A stretch of 64,000 bases of DNA from Diphasiastrum complanatum (lineage: Eukaryota; Streptophyta; Lycopodiopsida; Lycopodiales; Lycopodiaceae). The position numbers were made by a program, and so were the translations under genes. Shown here one piece after another: positions 44,234 through 56,856 of this stretch (the first letter of the stretch is position 1; each line of letters starts with the position of its first letter). The stretch lies in NCBI GenBank assembly GCA_029204225.1, contig CM055094.1:62386442-62450441 (forward strand), written 5' to 3'. The notes beneath the pieces were generated by a model. The model worked only from the letters and a program-made list of their open reading frames with translations. It was not told the DNA's origin and did no database searches.

Positions 44234-45010
44234 ATATGGAATCCTATCCATGGTTTGGTATACAAAAGAATTTGGAGTTGCATTTTACCCACCAGCAGCC
44301 ACTACTTTCTTGTAAGTTGGTTCAACTCAGCAAGCTGAAGCAAGGATGTGTCATTCATATTTCCAGGAAGTAGGAACTTCATGGATTGATGCTCTGTAGT
44401 ACTGGCTTTCATCATGGCTAAGCCTACCCTTCACCTTTGGAGAAACTATATGGCTCAGCATGTTTTCCTTTGCATAAAGGAACAAAAGCTAATGTGGATG
44501 AATCTTTATCCATGTCACTCTCGGGTGACGATGTTGTAGCAGTGGTCTGTGCTATGCATGGAGTTGATGATGTATTACTCCGGAGTTGATGATGTATTAC
44601 TCCGGGAGTGGGCTCATTGAGTTGAAGAATGCATGCATCTTTTATGGGAGTCAGTATAATCAACTTCATATCAGGATATTCAAACTATCAAGTCATTCTA
44701 AACTATTAATTTCCTTGCATTAGATAGCTTGTTGATCAAATAAACTTAAAGAACTTTAGTACATCGAAACAGAGGCTTGTACCTCTTGGATATTGTCACT
44801 TTGGGAGATTAGGCACCTTATGCTGAGTGTATTGCAAGTGGAAAGATACAGTTTGCTTACTGTGATTAGTCTTTTGAAAATCTTTGAAAATATGATCCTT
44901 TGTCTCCAATAGTAGGAAAATGCCCTTGTTCTTTCTTATTACTCTTTCAAAAAATGCAAAATCAGCAAAAGTTCTTCAACAAAGAAATTTACACGATCCT
45001 GAGCCAAAAT

Positions 45011-45466
45011 TGTTAAAATCCATAGGTTACTTTGACCTAAAAGATCGAGAGTTGTGTTACCATGGTCATTTATTATATTAGGCTTACTAAACTTAGAGTT
45101 AGCTAAGTTAGTATGAAATTAACTTGGTAAGGACTCGTGGGTTCACTAGGCCTAATAGTGACATTAAGTACCCAAACTTGACATATTGGAGGTAGCTTAT
45201 TTTTTCTATGTAACTTATAGAAAGTTGGATAGTCAATAGTCAAGTAATTGGATAGCCAATAGTCATGAAGTTAGATGGTCATCTTGGACTATGTATATGT
45301 GTGGATCCCATTTGTATGAGACACTTTGTAAGCAATACTGACTATGCTTCTTGGCTGTCCATGAGTTTCTACAAGAGGGTTTTTAGCCATCTCTCTCTTT
45401 CTTTTGAGAATGCTTTGTGTGATTGAATAGTTAAGATCTTGGATCTTTAGGCTTCTATTTCCTACA
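45011..45466 (+). repeat. 5' LTR of C2 (456 bp)
   Basis: It starts TGTTAAAATCC and ends TTCCTACA directly at the primer site. Inside, TTGGATAGTCAATAGTCAAG and related TTGGATAGCCAATAGTCA words repeat around 45223-45275, probable U3 repeats. Confidence 0.8.
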
Positions 45467-45479
45467 TGGTACCAGAGCC
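45467..45479 (+). other. primer-binding site of C2
   Basis: TGGTACCAGAGCC differs by one base from the tRNA-iMet complement TGGTATCAGAGCC and lies exactly at the LTR end. Confidence 0.9.
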
Positions 45480-46090
45480 TTAAGGTGATCAGATTGCTTG
45501 CAAGAGGGCGCCCAATAGGAACCTATCTTCTTTCCCTTTTGGTAGCAGGAAATCATCAAGCTGTTGATTTTTGCAGGAGAAGAATTTGTTTTTCTTCTTA
45601 TAATTATTTTGCAGGAAATTGCAGGGCACATTCACCTATTTGAGAGCTAGCAGTAGGGTGCCCATGCTCAAACCAATTGCATGTGATTTTGACTCAATTA
45701 TATGTTGAAAATTTTAGATATACTTCTTTGTAGGAGGGTGCCCATCTACAAATGAAGATACATTTTTTTTTGGACACATTTCTTGCTGAAATTTTCTGTT
45801 GGTGAGCTTAGAGTAGGGCGCCACCATCAGCTCTATATGCACATAGTGTGCACTCTTTTTAGCCACAAATTTTTGGTTTTGGTTTTGGCTTCATTTGAAG
45901 TCTACCTATTTGTAAGCATGCTGTTTTTTGTGCAGAAATCAGCCGCCCATTTCATTACTTGTTGAGCAAATTGCATGTGGAGTATTGCAATCTATTGTGC
46001 TCATAATTTTAGCTTTTAGGTTGCTGTCTTTTGAGTAGATTTTGTCTTGGAAAGTCTACTTCCTATCTACTACAAGCTGATTTTTTGGTT
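45480..46090 (+). other. C2 leader, non-coding
   Basis: About 600 T-rich bases. GAGGGCGCCCA/AGGGTGCCCA words recur (near 45505, 45655, 45735, and as GGGCGCCACC near 45816), separated by about 80-150 bases, giving a loose repeat structure as in the C1 leader. Confidence 0.55.
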
Positions 46091-47096
46091 ATGGCTAAAG
46101 AATCGGAGTCTATTGGTTCTTTATTTAATAAAGATAAGCTGGATGGCACAAACTATTCCTTGTGGTGCTACATGATAAAAAACCTTCTAATTGCTAAAGG
46201 TTTGTGGGAAGTAATTAATGGTGACGAAGAGAGGCCGCCTACCTTGGCACCTACTACATCATCTACGGAGGTGTCTTTTGATGAGCAAAAGAAGTGGGAT
46301 CGACGAGATGCACAAACACACTCCGTCATTGCATTATCAGGGAAGAGATCTATCCTTCCTCATATTAGATCATGCAAGACTTCCAAAAGTGCTTGGGAGA
46401 CTGATGCCAAGATGTTTCAAGTAAAAAATGCGGCAAAAGTGGTATATCTTCGAAATCAACTTTCTATCTTGAAGATGCAAGAAGGTGATTTGCTTACAAA
46501 GTACTTGATGAAGATCAAGGATCTTCGAGAGGAGCTTCTCAGTATTGATGAGGTGATTGAGAACTCACAATTTGGATCTATTACTCTCAACTCTCTTCCT
46601 AATTTTTAACTTCCATTTGTGTCGTCATTGAGCATTTTTCTTAGGGGACAGCAAATCTCCTTCGACGAACTTGTTGGCTTACTTTTTCAAGAAGATCCAG
46701 CTTTCTTTGCAAAAGGCAAAGTCAAAAGCAAGTGGAAATGGAAGCCTCCTTTCAACACTTCCAAAGGTGATAAAAAATCTAAGGAAGCTCAAGATCAAGA
46801 CTCCAAGAAGAAGGGTAAGTGCCACTATTGCAAGAAATTTGGGCATCACATCAAAGAATGTAGGAAGAGGCTTGCAAAGGAAAAAGAGAAAGGTAACAAT
46901 ACAAGTACCGCAATCATTATTTTGGAACAAAAATTTGAAAAGGAAGATATTCTTTTCAATAATGATTATGCTTTTGTCACTAATAATCTCATCTCTCCTC
47001 AAGATAATATTTCTACCACTTCACCTCTTGCTAGTTTTTCACCCAAAAAAAACTCATCTTCAGCTTTACAAGTTGCTATTTTTTCATCTTTTGAAT
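46091..47096 (+). pseudogene. copia gag of C2 with CCHC knuckle
   Basis: ATG at 46091 starts MAKESESIGSLFNKDKLDG. SLWCYMIKNLLIAKGLWEVI is the gag N-terminal pattern, and VVYLRNQLSILKMQEGD the central one. A stop at 46607-46609 (SLPNF*) splits it; the same frame class resumes and contains CHYCKKFGHHIKECRKR, a complete C-X2-C-X4-H-X4-C knuckle. The frame ends at SSFE with TGA at 47094-47096. This gag is a different subfamily from C1 and C5. Confidence 0.88.
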
Positions 47097-47099
47097 GAC

Positions 47100-48640
47100 G
47101 TCATATGACTTATCACCAAGAGGTTTCACAAAGCTTGTGAAAGTGCATGATGGAACAAAGTTCAAGGTGCTGATAACACCTCTTATCTTGTCAAAGGTAT
47201 TGGAGTGATCGCCATTATCTTACCCAATGGTGAGGAGAAGTACATTCACGATGTACTTTGTGTTCCAAAAATCAAGAAGAGTCTCATATCAGTCTCTACT
47301 ATTATGAACCAAGGCTTGGTTGTGGAGTTCAAAGAAGACAAATGTCTTATCAAAGACCCAAAGAGATCTCTCATGATCATTGCTTCGGGAACATTGTGTG
47401 GTGGACTGTTTCTTATGGATACCTATGAGCGAAGAGCTTCATCATTTTTTTGTCTTGTTCTATCAAGTTCACATTCTTTGGAGTTGGCTGAATTACGGCA
47501 TGCTAGGTTTGGACATCTCAACTTTGCTTGCTTGAAGATGTTGAAGAGATTCAATATGGTTGAAGACATTCCTAATATTGAGCATCCCGAAGGACATGTA
47601 TGTGAAGGATGCATACTTGGAAAATTTCAAAGACAAACTTTTCCGATTGATAGAACTATTCGAGTTGATGGCAAACTTGATTTGGTTCATAGTGATGTAT
47701 GTGGTCCAATAAGGACAAAAAGGTGTAAGTACTTTGTTACTTTTATTGATGACCTTTCAAGATTTACATGGATTTATTCTATGAAGGCAAAATCTAAAGT
47801 TTTTCAACGCTTTAAGGATTTTTTAGCAATGATAGAAAATGATTTGGGCACTCTTTGCAAATCTTATATACCGACTGAGGAGGGGAATATATAAAGAATA
47901 TGTTCGGTACTTATCTTCAAAGCAAAGGTATCCATCATCAAATGACAACTCCTTACACACCTCAACAAAATGGTGTTGCCGAAAGAAAGAATTGCACTAT
48001 CATGAAGATGGCTCGATGCATGCTCAAGGCAAAGGGCCTACCTCACAAGTTTTGGGCTAAAGCGGTTATAACGATGACATACATTAGTAATCAATGTCCT
48101 ACTAAAGCCTTAAAGATATTAACTCCTTATGAAGTTTGGTATGATAAGAAGCCTATCGTTTCTCACTTTCGCATCTTTGGTTGCACGACTTATGCTTTCT
48201 TTTCCGATAAGCTAAGAACCAAGCTTGATGATAAAGGAGTTAAATGCATATTTGTTGATATAGTAGTGAAAGCAAGGGCTATAGGTTGTTCAATATGGAT
48301 ACTAATAAAATCATAGTGAGCCATGATGTTTATTTTGATGAAAAGACCTCCTATGATGTTGCGCCCACTCATGTCATGAAAGATGACTTCTCCCATGATG
48401 CATATGTTGATATATTTTCAGATTTGGTTTTGCCATCTAATCATGAAGAGAGGGACTATCATCTTCTTCTAGTGGACTGCCCACTACTTCTTCAATTTTG
48501 CAACCTATATAGTTCATCAAGAAGAACCTATTTATGGTGAAGAGCAGCCTGCTAAAGACATTGGACAACAAGGTCCAAGTTCGGACAACATTGGACAACA
48601 AGGTCCAAGTTCGGAACACTTTGGACAACAAAGTGTTGAC
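47100..48640 (+). pseudogene. copia protease remnant, integrase and linker of C2
   Basis: RHMTYHQE, which normally follows the DSGA active site, comes right after the gag stop, so the catalytic residues are gone. 47205-47894 is open: GEEKYIHDVLCVPKIKKSLI, ARFGHLNFACLKMLKRFNMV, a zinc motif with CEGCILGKF, then core DLVHSDVCGPIRT and FVTFIDDLSRFTWIY. A frameshift at about 47850 precedes TPYTPQQNGVAERKNC and VSHFRIFGCTTYAFF. The linker carries the repeat IGQQGPSSDN/IGQQGPSSEH (30-bp unit, about 48558-48635). Confidence 0.9.
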
Positions 48641-49657
48641 AAATGTTACCATCTTGCTAATCTATGTGGATGATATCATCTTGAGTGGTGGAGACAATCA
48701 AGATGTGGAGGATATCAAGAGTGCTCTTAAGAAGGAATTTGAGGTGCATGATCTTGGTAAATTGCATTACATTTTAGAAATATAAGTGATTAGATTTTCT
48801 CAATCTAATTTCATTTGTCAAGAGAAGTACGCTAACTTTATTCTAAAAAGATTTCATATGGTAGATGCAAAGTTTTGTGATACACCTATGGAGTCAAATG
48901 TAAAGCTAACTATAAGAGGTAATGAAAGATCGTTCGAGGACATTACTCTCTAGAGGAAGCTAGTTGGTTCACTCATCTATCTAGCCATTACAAGACCATA
49001 TCTAAGCTATTGTGTTGGAAGATTGAGCCAATTCATGCAAGATCCTAGTGAGGAGCATTGGAAACTAGGAAAATAAGTTTTGAGGTACATCATTGGAACT
49101 CGAGATTCTGGCATATTGTATGAGGGATCATCACCTAACTTGTTTGGATTCTCAGATTCGGACTATGCTAGAGATATAATAGATAGGAAATTCATTAGTG
49201 CTCATTGTATTTTCATAGGTGATGGAGCCATATCATGGATGTTGAAGAAACAAGCCACTATCTCATTGTCATCTAGTGAGGCTGAGTACAAAGCTCTTAC
49301 ACAAAGGAGATGGTATGGATCAAGAGGATGGTCAAAGATCTTCACTTGCTGGATTTTTCAGAGATCCCAATCATTTTTTGTGACAATCTATCAACCCAAA
49401 GGTTGGCAACCAATCTTATCTTTCATGCTAGGAGCAAGCATATTCAGGTGGTATATCACTTTGTGAGAGAGCAAGTTAGGGAAAAGGAGATAGAGCTTCA
49501 ACATGTGTCCTCAAGGGAATGTGTAGCTGATATCTTTACCAATGCTCTTGCAATTCTATGTGTAGAATGCTCATTGAATGCTATTTTCAGATCCACATGT
49601 GTGAAATACAATAGATTACTGTTTTTGTATGGAAAACAATATTATTTTATGTTTTGA
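48641..49657 (+). pseudogene. copia reverse transcriptase (partial) and RNase H of C2
   Basis: Right after QQSVDK the text jumps to VTILLIYVDDIILSGG (YVDD motif), so roughly 200 codons of reverse transcriptase including YGLKQAPR are deleted. Then follow YANFILKRFHMVDAKF, DITL, a stop at 48951-48953, [15 protein letters not shown], another stop at about 49074, and RNase H (FGFSDSDYARDI, LSSSEAEYKALTQ). After a frameshift at about 49303 come WIKRMVKDLHLLDFSEIP, HARSKHIQVVYHFVRE and ADIFTNALA, a degenerate end. No 3' LTR follows. Confidence 0.9.
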
Positions 49658-49759
49658 TTCATGTTTGATCAATATCTATTAGAGTTTGCATCTCATTCAT
49701 AGTGTAGATGTTGATTTTTCTACATTGGCAAGATTGGTGAATTGCTTGGCTAGTCAATC
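49658..49759. other. short spacer between opposed copia fragments
   Basis: AT-rich, with TAGATGTTGATTTTTC and no LTR terminus that I can defend. Confidence 0.4.
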
Positions 49760-50090
49760 CCATATTTTTCAGCCGCATCCTTTGCCACAAACCTTGCCTT
49801 GTACTTGTTGATAGATCCATCTTGGTTTGTATTTACCTTGAAGATCCATTTGCATCCACCAATAGCTTTCTTGTCCTTAGGTAACTCCAACAATCTCCAT
49901 GTTCCATTTTTCATAAGAGCTTGATACTCAAGATCCATTACTTTGGATCCACTCCTCTTTGTTTCTTGCTTCATCTACACATGTAGAGTCATCAAAAGAG
50001 ATTAGGAAAACAATATAATTTCCAAAAACTACTTGCTTACCCTTTTCATCATAAGTCAATACCATGTTCTTGAGCATATCCTTTTGCTAG
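49760..50090 (-). pseudogene. copia fragment, start of reverse transcriptase (C4)
   Basis: The minus strand gives YQALMKNGTWRLLELPKDKK, WIFKVNTNQDGSINKYKARF and VAKDAAEKYGI, the start of copia reverse transcriptase with a mutated GFAQ. Upstream at 49975-50090 the linker is like the one at 52.1 kb. There is a one-codon insertion (AIGGCK versus AIGCK). It is a close relative of the fragment at 51885-53330, about 2.1 kb away on the same strand. Confidence 0.85.
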
Positions 50091-50469
50091 CAACCTTGCA
50101 TTAGAGGAGTTCTCAATATCAAAAAGACCCTTTAAGAAATGCCATGCAGGATATAGAAAAATATCAAAATAAACAAAATAATATTGTTTATTTGCTTGCC
50201 CCCACCACTCCCGAGGTCTCCCCAATTCCCAATGATCTAACCATAGTGTCTATAGTCACAGTTAAGAACTGTAAACAGTTTGCAGTATAACTTGACTAAA
50301 TTCAAAAATATTCCCTCCATTGGTTACGAAAAGGGCAATATTTTCACTGGATCTAGAATATGACCGCCATCCCCAAATTTAAATCAAGAAAAATAGCAAA
50401 AAGTTTACATATGCATTCCTTCCACGAAAATGAAAATATGGGTGCCATCTCCAATTATGAACGCCATCT
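50091..50469. other. spacer, nothing recognised
   Basis: AT-rich, non-coding. The words ATGGGTGCCATCTCC and GACCGCCATCCCC (near 50360-50445) recur loosely. No domain or LTR end. Confidence 0.5.
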
Positions 50470-51012
50470 TCACATTGGAATAAAAATATGAGTCTGATAC
50501 CTAAATGTGAGACTGAGTATTAGCTTTTCGATATGATAATGAAAGATCATTGAAGGCTTTTTAATCCTGCATTCTATGTCATTATTTGTTTTACTATCCC
50601 AGCCTTGATCCATGAGATCTGACAAAGTCTCATCTGATAAATCCTTGCAAACAAATAAAGTTGGTGTCCTACGAACACTTGCACTCGAGAAAAAATCATC
50701 AAATATATGTAATGAGATAAAGCAACTTAGGTGAACAATTTTTGAGCCAGTGCTTATCTTCATAGCATTTCTAATATCAATGCGTAGCTTGCATCTCAAG
50801 AATTCAGAAACAATACTGTTAGGAGTAGGCCACTCATCACTTTGAAAACTAGGCAATGGAATTGCTTCGAGCTTGCCAAAACCTCCATGTGTTTGTGGCG
50901 TATATAAAGATTCATAAAAAATAGATACCACAATTTGCAAGTTCCTTTGGACTTCTTCCTCTGTATTGCAGCTTTCCAACATTAGAATGAATCGCGTCCA
51001 ATATTCCTGCAA
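50470..51012 (-). CDS. unidentified 180-codon ORF (possible exon)
   Basis: No family recognised. The frame is long for this AT-rich DNA, has ordinary amino-acid use, and includes WTRFILMLESCNTEEEVQRN, LQIVVSIFYESLY, an acidic patch and a hydrophobic C-terminus. On the minus strand the sequence before EYWTRF is CACTTGCAG/G, a possible splice acceptor, so this could be a terminal exon. I see no homologue in the window. It lies between two copia fragments on the same strand and may be captured host sequence or part of an unknown element. Confidence 0.35.
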   Translation of the reverse strand: MQEYWTRFILMLESCNTEEEVQRNLQIVVSIFYESLYTPQTHGGFGKLEAIPLPSFQSDEWPTPNSIVSEFLRCKLRIDIRNAMKISTGSKIVHLSCFISLHIFDDFFSSASVRRTPTLFVCKDLSDETLSDLMDQGWDSKTNNDIECRIKKPSMIFHYHIEKLILSLTFRYQTHIFIPM

Positions 51013-51884
51013 GTGATTATGCTGGCTCCCATTCAGTTATGCATGATGGATATAAATCTGAAAGAAAAAAACAATGTTGAAGCATTTAAATCATAATCTG
51101 GAGAGCATCAATAAAGAAAATCACCTATGATTGTTGTAGAGTGCATATGTTTTGATATACTTACAATTACGTTTTCGATGATCATGAGATATCATGTACT
51201 TTGATTGCTGAATGCATATATGCATGTTGTACTAAAACTTCTGATATCGATTGACCTCCCGGGGTAGTCTTAAACTCCATAATTTTTGTTTTTCGATAAG
51301 ATTTGTATGTCATTTTTTGCTCTTTTTTTTTGTCGAAAATTGCCCTTTGATGATGGATGCAGCAACACCCATGAATTCTTCATATATTTTGTTGTCTTCC
51401 AGTTATCCGCTTCATCTTTCTCATTGTAAAGAATCACGTACTCGAGTGTAGATCTGGGTCTCCTTGCCATTGCTATTTTCAAAGCTTGGGCGCCAAAAAT
51501 CTCTGATATGATACTTAATTTCAATTTTTCGTATCACATTAAATCTAATGTGAATGCCACCATAGTCACAGTTATTGTGTATGCCATATTTTAAGTAATT
51601 GTACATACTGTATTTCTATAACTATAACTAGTATGGTTAGCAAATTTCATTATACTAACCAGCATAGTTAAGTAAATTTAACTTGAGGTATTGATGTCGG
51701 GCATATTAGCACGTGTCGGATAGGAAAAAGAAACCAATGGGATAAGTCCACGCTGCCCGGACACAAATTTCAAATTTTTTTATATTGTATTGTTATTTCT
51801 CAATGTATTTGAACTATGTTACGTAGATTTCAAATCTGTGCATTTTGATTGGGCTGGTGACAGTCGAAACTAGAGAAAAAAAAT
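51013..51884. other. spacer, nothing recognised
   Basis: AT-rich sequence without transposon domains. Short frames at 51251-51451 (plus) and 51270-51524 (minus) overlap each other and are not protein-like. The segment 51535-51660 repeats TAACTAGTATGGTTAGCAAA-like words twice. Confidence 0.5.
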
Positions 51885-53330
51885 AAAAGTATCTTTACAA
51901 AGGTCTTTTTTTTATTTTGGAACTCCTCTAATGCCTTGTACTTGTTGATAGATCCATCTTGCTTTGTCTTTACCTTGAAGATAAATTTGCATCCAATAGC
52001 TTTCTTGTCCTTAGATAACTCCACCAATCTCCATGTTCCATTCTTCATAAAAGCTTGATACTTTGGATCCACTCCTCTTTGATCCTTGCTTCATCTACAC
52101 ATGTAGGGTCAACAAAAGAGGTTAGGAAAGTAACATAATCTTCAAAAACTACTTGCTTACCCTTTTCATCATTTGTGAGCCTTGAAGACATTTGTCTTTC
52201 CCTTGATGTTTTCCTTGGCTTTTGACTTGATGAAAGTCCATCATTATCACCATCTAAAGTAAGATTCTTTACATCAACATCAAGAATGTTAGATCCATCC
52301 ATGTCACCATCAATAATGCTTGAAGATACTTTTGGAATGTTCCCCTCATAAAAAATGACATCTCTACCAACAATCACTTTGTTAGTAGAAGGAATGTAAA
52401 CTTTGTAGGCTTTACTCATGTCACTATATCCAACAAATATACCTTTCCTTGAAGATGGATCCTCCTTGGTCCTATCATCAAGATCTATGTTGACATAGCA
52501 TGTGCATCCAAAAGTCCTAAGAAAGTTGACACTCAGCCTCCTCTTGAATAGCATCTCAAAAGGTGTCCTTCCATCCAAACAGCATTCGGCCACCTATTGC
52601 ACAAGAAATTAGCACACAACAAAGCTTGATCCCAAAATGGCTTATCAAGGTTAGCACTTAACCTCATGGATTTATCACTTTCACATAAAATCCTATAGTT
52701 CCTCTCAGCCACTCCATTTTGTTGTGGGGTCCTTGGTGTTGTATACTCCCTCTTGATCCCATGCTCATGACAAAAGGCCTTGAACTTGGTAGATATGTAC
52801 TCACCACCATTTTCACTCCTTAGGCACTTGATCCTTATGGGAAATTGGTTCTCCCTTGCATTCTTGAACTTGACAAAGACATCATACACTTCATCTTTGC
52901 TCTTTAGTACATAGATCCAATGAAATCTATTAAAATCATCAATGAGAGTTACATACATCTTAGCTCCACTATTGCTAATTGTAGTAATTCCATGAATATT
53001 TGTATGTACAACTTGAAAAAGATTTGTAGATCTAGTATTAGGTAGTTTATGTGACTTTGACAAAGCACAAAATGACTTGAAGTTGAGGTGCCCCATCCTT
53101 TTATGCCAAACATCTTGAATAGGTATTTGCTCTCTTGCAACACATCCAACTTGGTTAGCAATAACACAAGCATCTTGTTTGAACAGCTTCCCTTATCTTT
53201 TACCTTTTTCAATAAAGATATCCTTACCTTTGATCATACAAGAATCTCCATCAAACTCAACTTTGAGGCCTTTACTTAGCAATTGACTCACACTAAATAA
53301 ATTCTTGGTAATAGATGGAATGAACAAAAC
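51885..53330 (-). pseudogene. copia pre-integrase, integrase and start of reverse transcriptase (C3)
   Basis: From 53330 downward: linker [20 protein letters not shown], then pre-integrase DVWHKRMGHLNFKSFCALSK, then core MYVTLIDDFNRFHWIYVLKS, CLRSENGGEYISTKFKAF (second D changed to E in LRSENGG) and RTPQQNGVAERNYRIL. A frameshift near 52590 precedes RTPFEMLFKRRLSVNFLRTF and GIFVGYSDMSKAYKVY. The linker and reverse transcriptase start follow (NGTWRLVELSKDKKAIGCKF), and the frame leaves copia at about 51935. The 5' side is truncated at 53330 near a CT microsatellite. Confidence 0.9.
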
Positions 53331-53406
53331 AACACAAAATCAATTAATTTTGGACTTTGGCAAAACAATTGGACTTTTTTTTAGGATTTTGCCCCGTCCC
53401 CGCCTT

Positions 53407-54384
<978 letters not shown>

Positions 54385-56856
54385 CTAGTACTCATCAACA
54401 TCAACTACACATGCATCAACCAATTTGTACAAATACTCCTTGATGTGTGCTCGAGAGATTTTTGGAATAGATATTGATCTTTTGACATCATATCCATGTT
54501 TCTTCACCATCTTTTTTGCCTTGGTTTTCCTTGCATAAATCATAGCATCAATATCTACATATTCTACACCGTTATTGTTTGGAACCCAGTGTTTTGAAAG
54601 ACAGTATTCGTATAATTCTTTGTTGTCAATTGGATTGTTTCCATGTCTTCGAGTGGATTTAGGTTCATACCATAATGCTTTGAGTGAAGTGACCATACCA
54701 TCAGCATCGGTCCCTACTCTGACAACCTTTGCGTTTTCAAGAAACGGTGACCCTGCAGTCTTGGAGGAGTCTTTTTGAAATGGGACAATGTTGTTGTATT
54801 TTGATCCATGACATCAATAATAAGGCACAACAATTGCTCTGGATGTGATCTTGATTCTTCTTTCCAATATGTGTATAGCTTTCTTGATTCAAAAACATGC
54901 AATAAGTGCCGATTTCTTGTTGCAATATGGCGATCTCGCACCTTAATATCAGTAGAAGTTTTGATCACATTTTATTTCTGGAGATTGTGGACATGCTAGT
55001 TTCTTGAAGTTCTTTGTTGATGGAATTGAAGACATCACCTTCAGACATGCCAAAAAGGAGATGATGTTCACAATAAACTACTCCATCTTTTGATTTATGT
55101 TGAAGATGCGGTTGGGGTAGAGCATGCTTTTCTAAGATTCCACGCATAATAGCAAGTCCCCGTCTTGAATGTGTGCGTTGTTTTAATGTACCTGTGTTCC
55201 CATGAAATTTATAGACAATATTGTTGCGTGCCTCTGAGATTATCTGCCAAAACAATCCATGGAAAATTCTCAATAGATCTTGAAATGCTTTGAACATATG
55301 GTTTTACCTGAAACTACAAGTTTAAGTCTTAAACAGGGTTCTTCCCACATATTGCATGCAATGTTCGAATTATCTCGTGCCTTCTAAAAACACCCAAACA
55401 TTTGTAAAAGGTAATTATGTCTATCCGATCCTCGCTTTCTCCATACACTTAGTCTCAAGTCTTCACATTCTTTGTAAGTGATTTTGCGTATACATAATTT
55501 TTTACAACAGGGCTGCATCAAAGTCTCTTTTATATGTTCTGGTGATAAAATAGAATCTGCCTTCTTCAGAGTGACGAATGCAATCACACACTTTCTTTTG
55601 CAGTTTCGAGAAGCTCCAAAAGATTCAAAACTTGGATCATGTTGCATTGGACTCTCAAAACTTTTCTCGTGTGATTGACCAACTCTTGATACAGATTCTT
55701 TTAACATTTCATTCCAAGTAGCTATCTCATCGTCTTCATCAAAATCAAACATAGAAAAATCTGAATCATGTTGTCTAGAAGTAGTAGAAAGCAATGCTGT
55801 AGAGGATGCACTTGTTGTCTTCTTGGATTGTCTTGCCATTTGAGAAACTCTATGACCGTGACTGTCGGTGATAGCATTCGCTTGAGATACATTATAATTG
55901 TTAACCACATCGTCTATCCCAGTTAGGATGTCTGAGTTGTATGTTGATCGTGTCAGATCATAACCAATTACATCGTTCACACTTGTCAAAACATCAGGGT
56001 TGTACAGGGCTGGTCTTGTAGCATTGCTATCAGTCACATCATGAGCATTGATATCATCCACACCGGTGAGAACATTTGAACTATACCTAATCCGTTTGAA
56101 GTTTGCACTATTATTATGATTGACATCTTCCATGCCAGTGAGGAAATCAAAATTATATGTTGTTTTTGTTGATGTTCTCTTGTCGTGATTGAAGGTAGTC
56201 GTACATTGCATACGTGTTGATGATCTATTGTAATTGTGATCATAATAAGTGTAATAGTCATTCATTGTCACGTCGAACAATACATGCCTAGCATTCGTAG
56301 CATGTAAAGAAAGTTTCGATACACACCATATCATCGATTTATTCGATGAGTAAAATGGGACTCTGTCATCTGCCATGGCATTTTGAATGGTTCCTTCATT
56401 TGTTACCAATATTAACTTTACAGTGGCAAACAACTGATTTTTGTCAAAACTGTAGTAACCTTTGAAGCTAGCTGAACAAACTATATTTCCGTCAAAATCC
56501 ATACAATCGACAATATCATTGTTGTTATAAATATGACATGCCAAGACTGCAAGATCGTCAATCTTCACCACGTCATTGTTATCCCACAATAATTAGTTTG
56601 CCATTATGTCCAACAAATCATCATAAATGTTTGCAAGATGAGTAATACCCGTCTGTGGGTATGGCAATGGACAATCCATTTTGAGCACTTTTGATATACT
56701 CACCATGCATTTATTTGTGCCAATTTCACGAAAGAAACACATCTGGCTTGGTTCAGTACTCAAAATTTGACCGAATGCAACGACTTCTTTTCGATATAGC
56801 AAGAAAAAGCGGACATTTTTCTCACGATCGTTTTCTATTGCAAGCCCTACACACAC
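54385..56856 (-). pseudogene. degenerate transposase-like protein, unassigned family
   Basis: On the minus strand, 56856-55384 is one frame with a single stop at 56590-56592. It begins after CTGTGTGTGTAG, a possible splice acceptor. It holds four repeats of the form YN-x-D-x-LTG-x-DDV (about residues 160-260 of the main frame), a Ser/acidic linker, and a Cys cluster PCCKKLCIRKITYKECEDLR. After a small gap, 55297-54965 gives KAFQDLLRIFHGLFW and YKFHGNTG, and 54968-54714 gives VRDRHIATRNRHLLHVFESR and LLCLIIDVMDQNTTTLSHFK. The order Cys cluster, KAF, HGN, I-I-D-x-M-D-Q resembles a large group of DDE-type transposase-like proteins of plants and animals, with the D of IIDVMDQ as the likely first catalytic residue. 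The text then jumps to a basic C-terminal part (54696-54385), so the rest of the catalytic core is deleted. The family name is uncertain. Confidence 0.45.

Larger units (their letters stand above)
43571..44530. repeat. 464-bp tandem duplication
   Basis: Unit 1 runs 43571-44034 and unit 2 44035 to about 44515. They are nearly identical over their first 400 bases. Unit 2 has about 25 extra bases (AGCCTACCCTTCACCTTTGG region, near 44420) that unit 1 lacks. Just after, at 44560-44605, GGAGTTGATGATGTATTACT is itself duplicated in tandem with a period of about 22 bases. Confidence 0.92.
45011..49660 (+). mobile_element. Ty1/copia element C2, 5' LTR to RNase H
   Basis: Plus-strand order: LTR (45011-45466), primer site, leader, gag (46091-47096), protease/pre-integrase/integrase (47100-48640), reverse transcriptase/RNase H (48641-49657). 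The 3' LTR is absent; sequence after 49660 does not match the 5' LTR. The catalytic DSGA of the protease and the N-terminal half of reverse transcriptase are deleted, and several stops and frameshifts are present. The integrase and linker are close to the fragment at 30233-31200. Confidence 0.88.
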
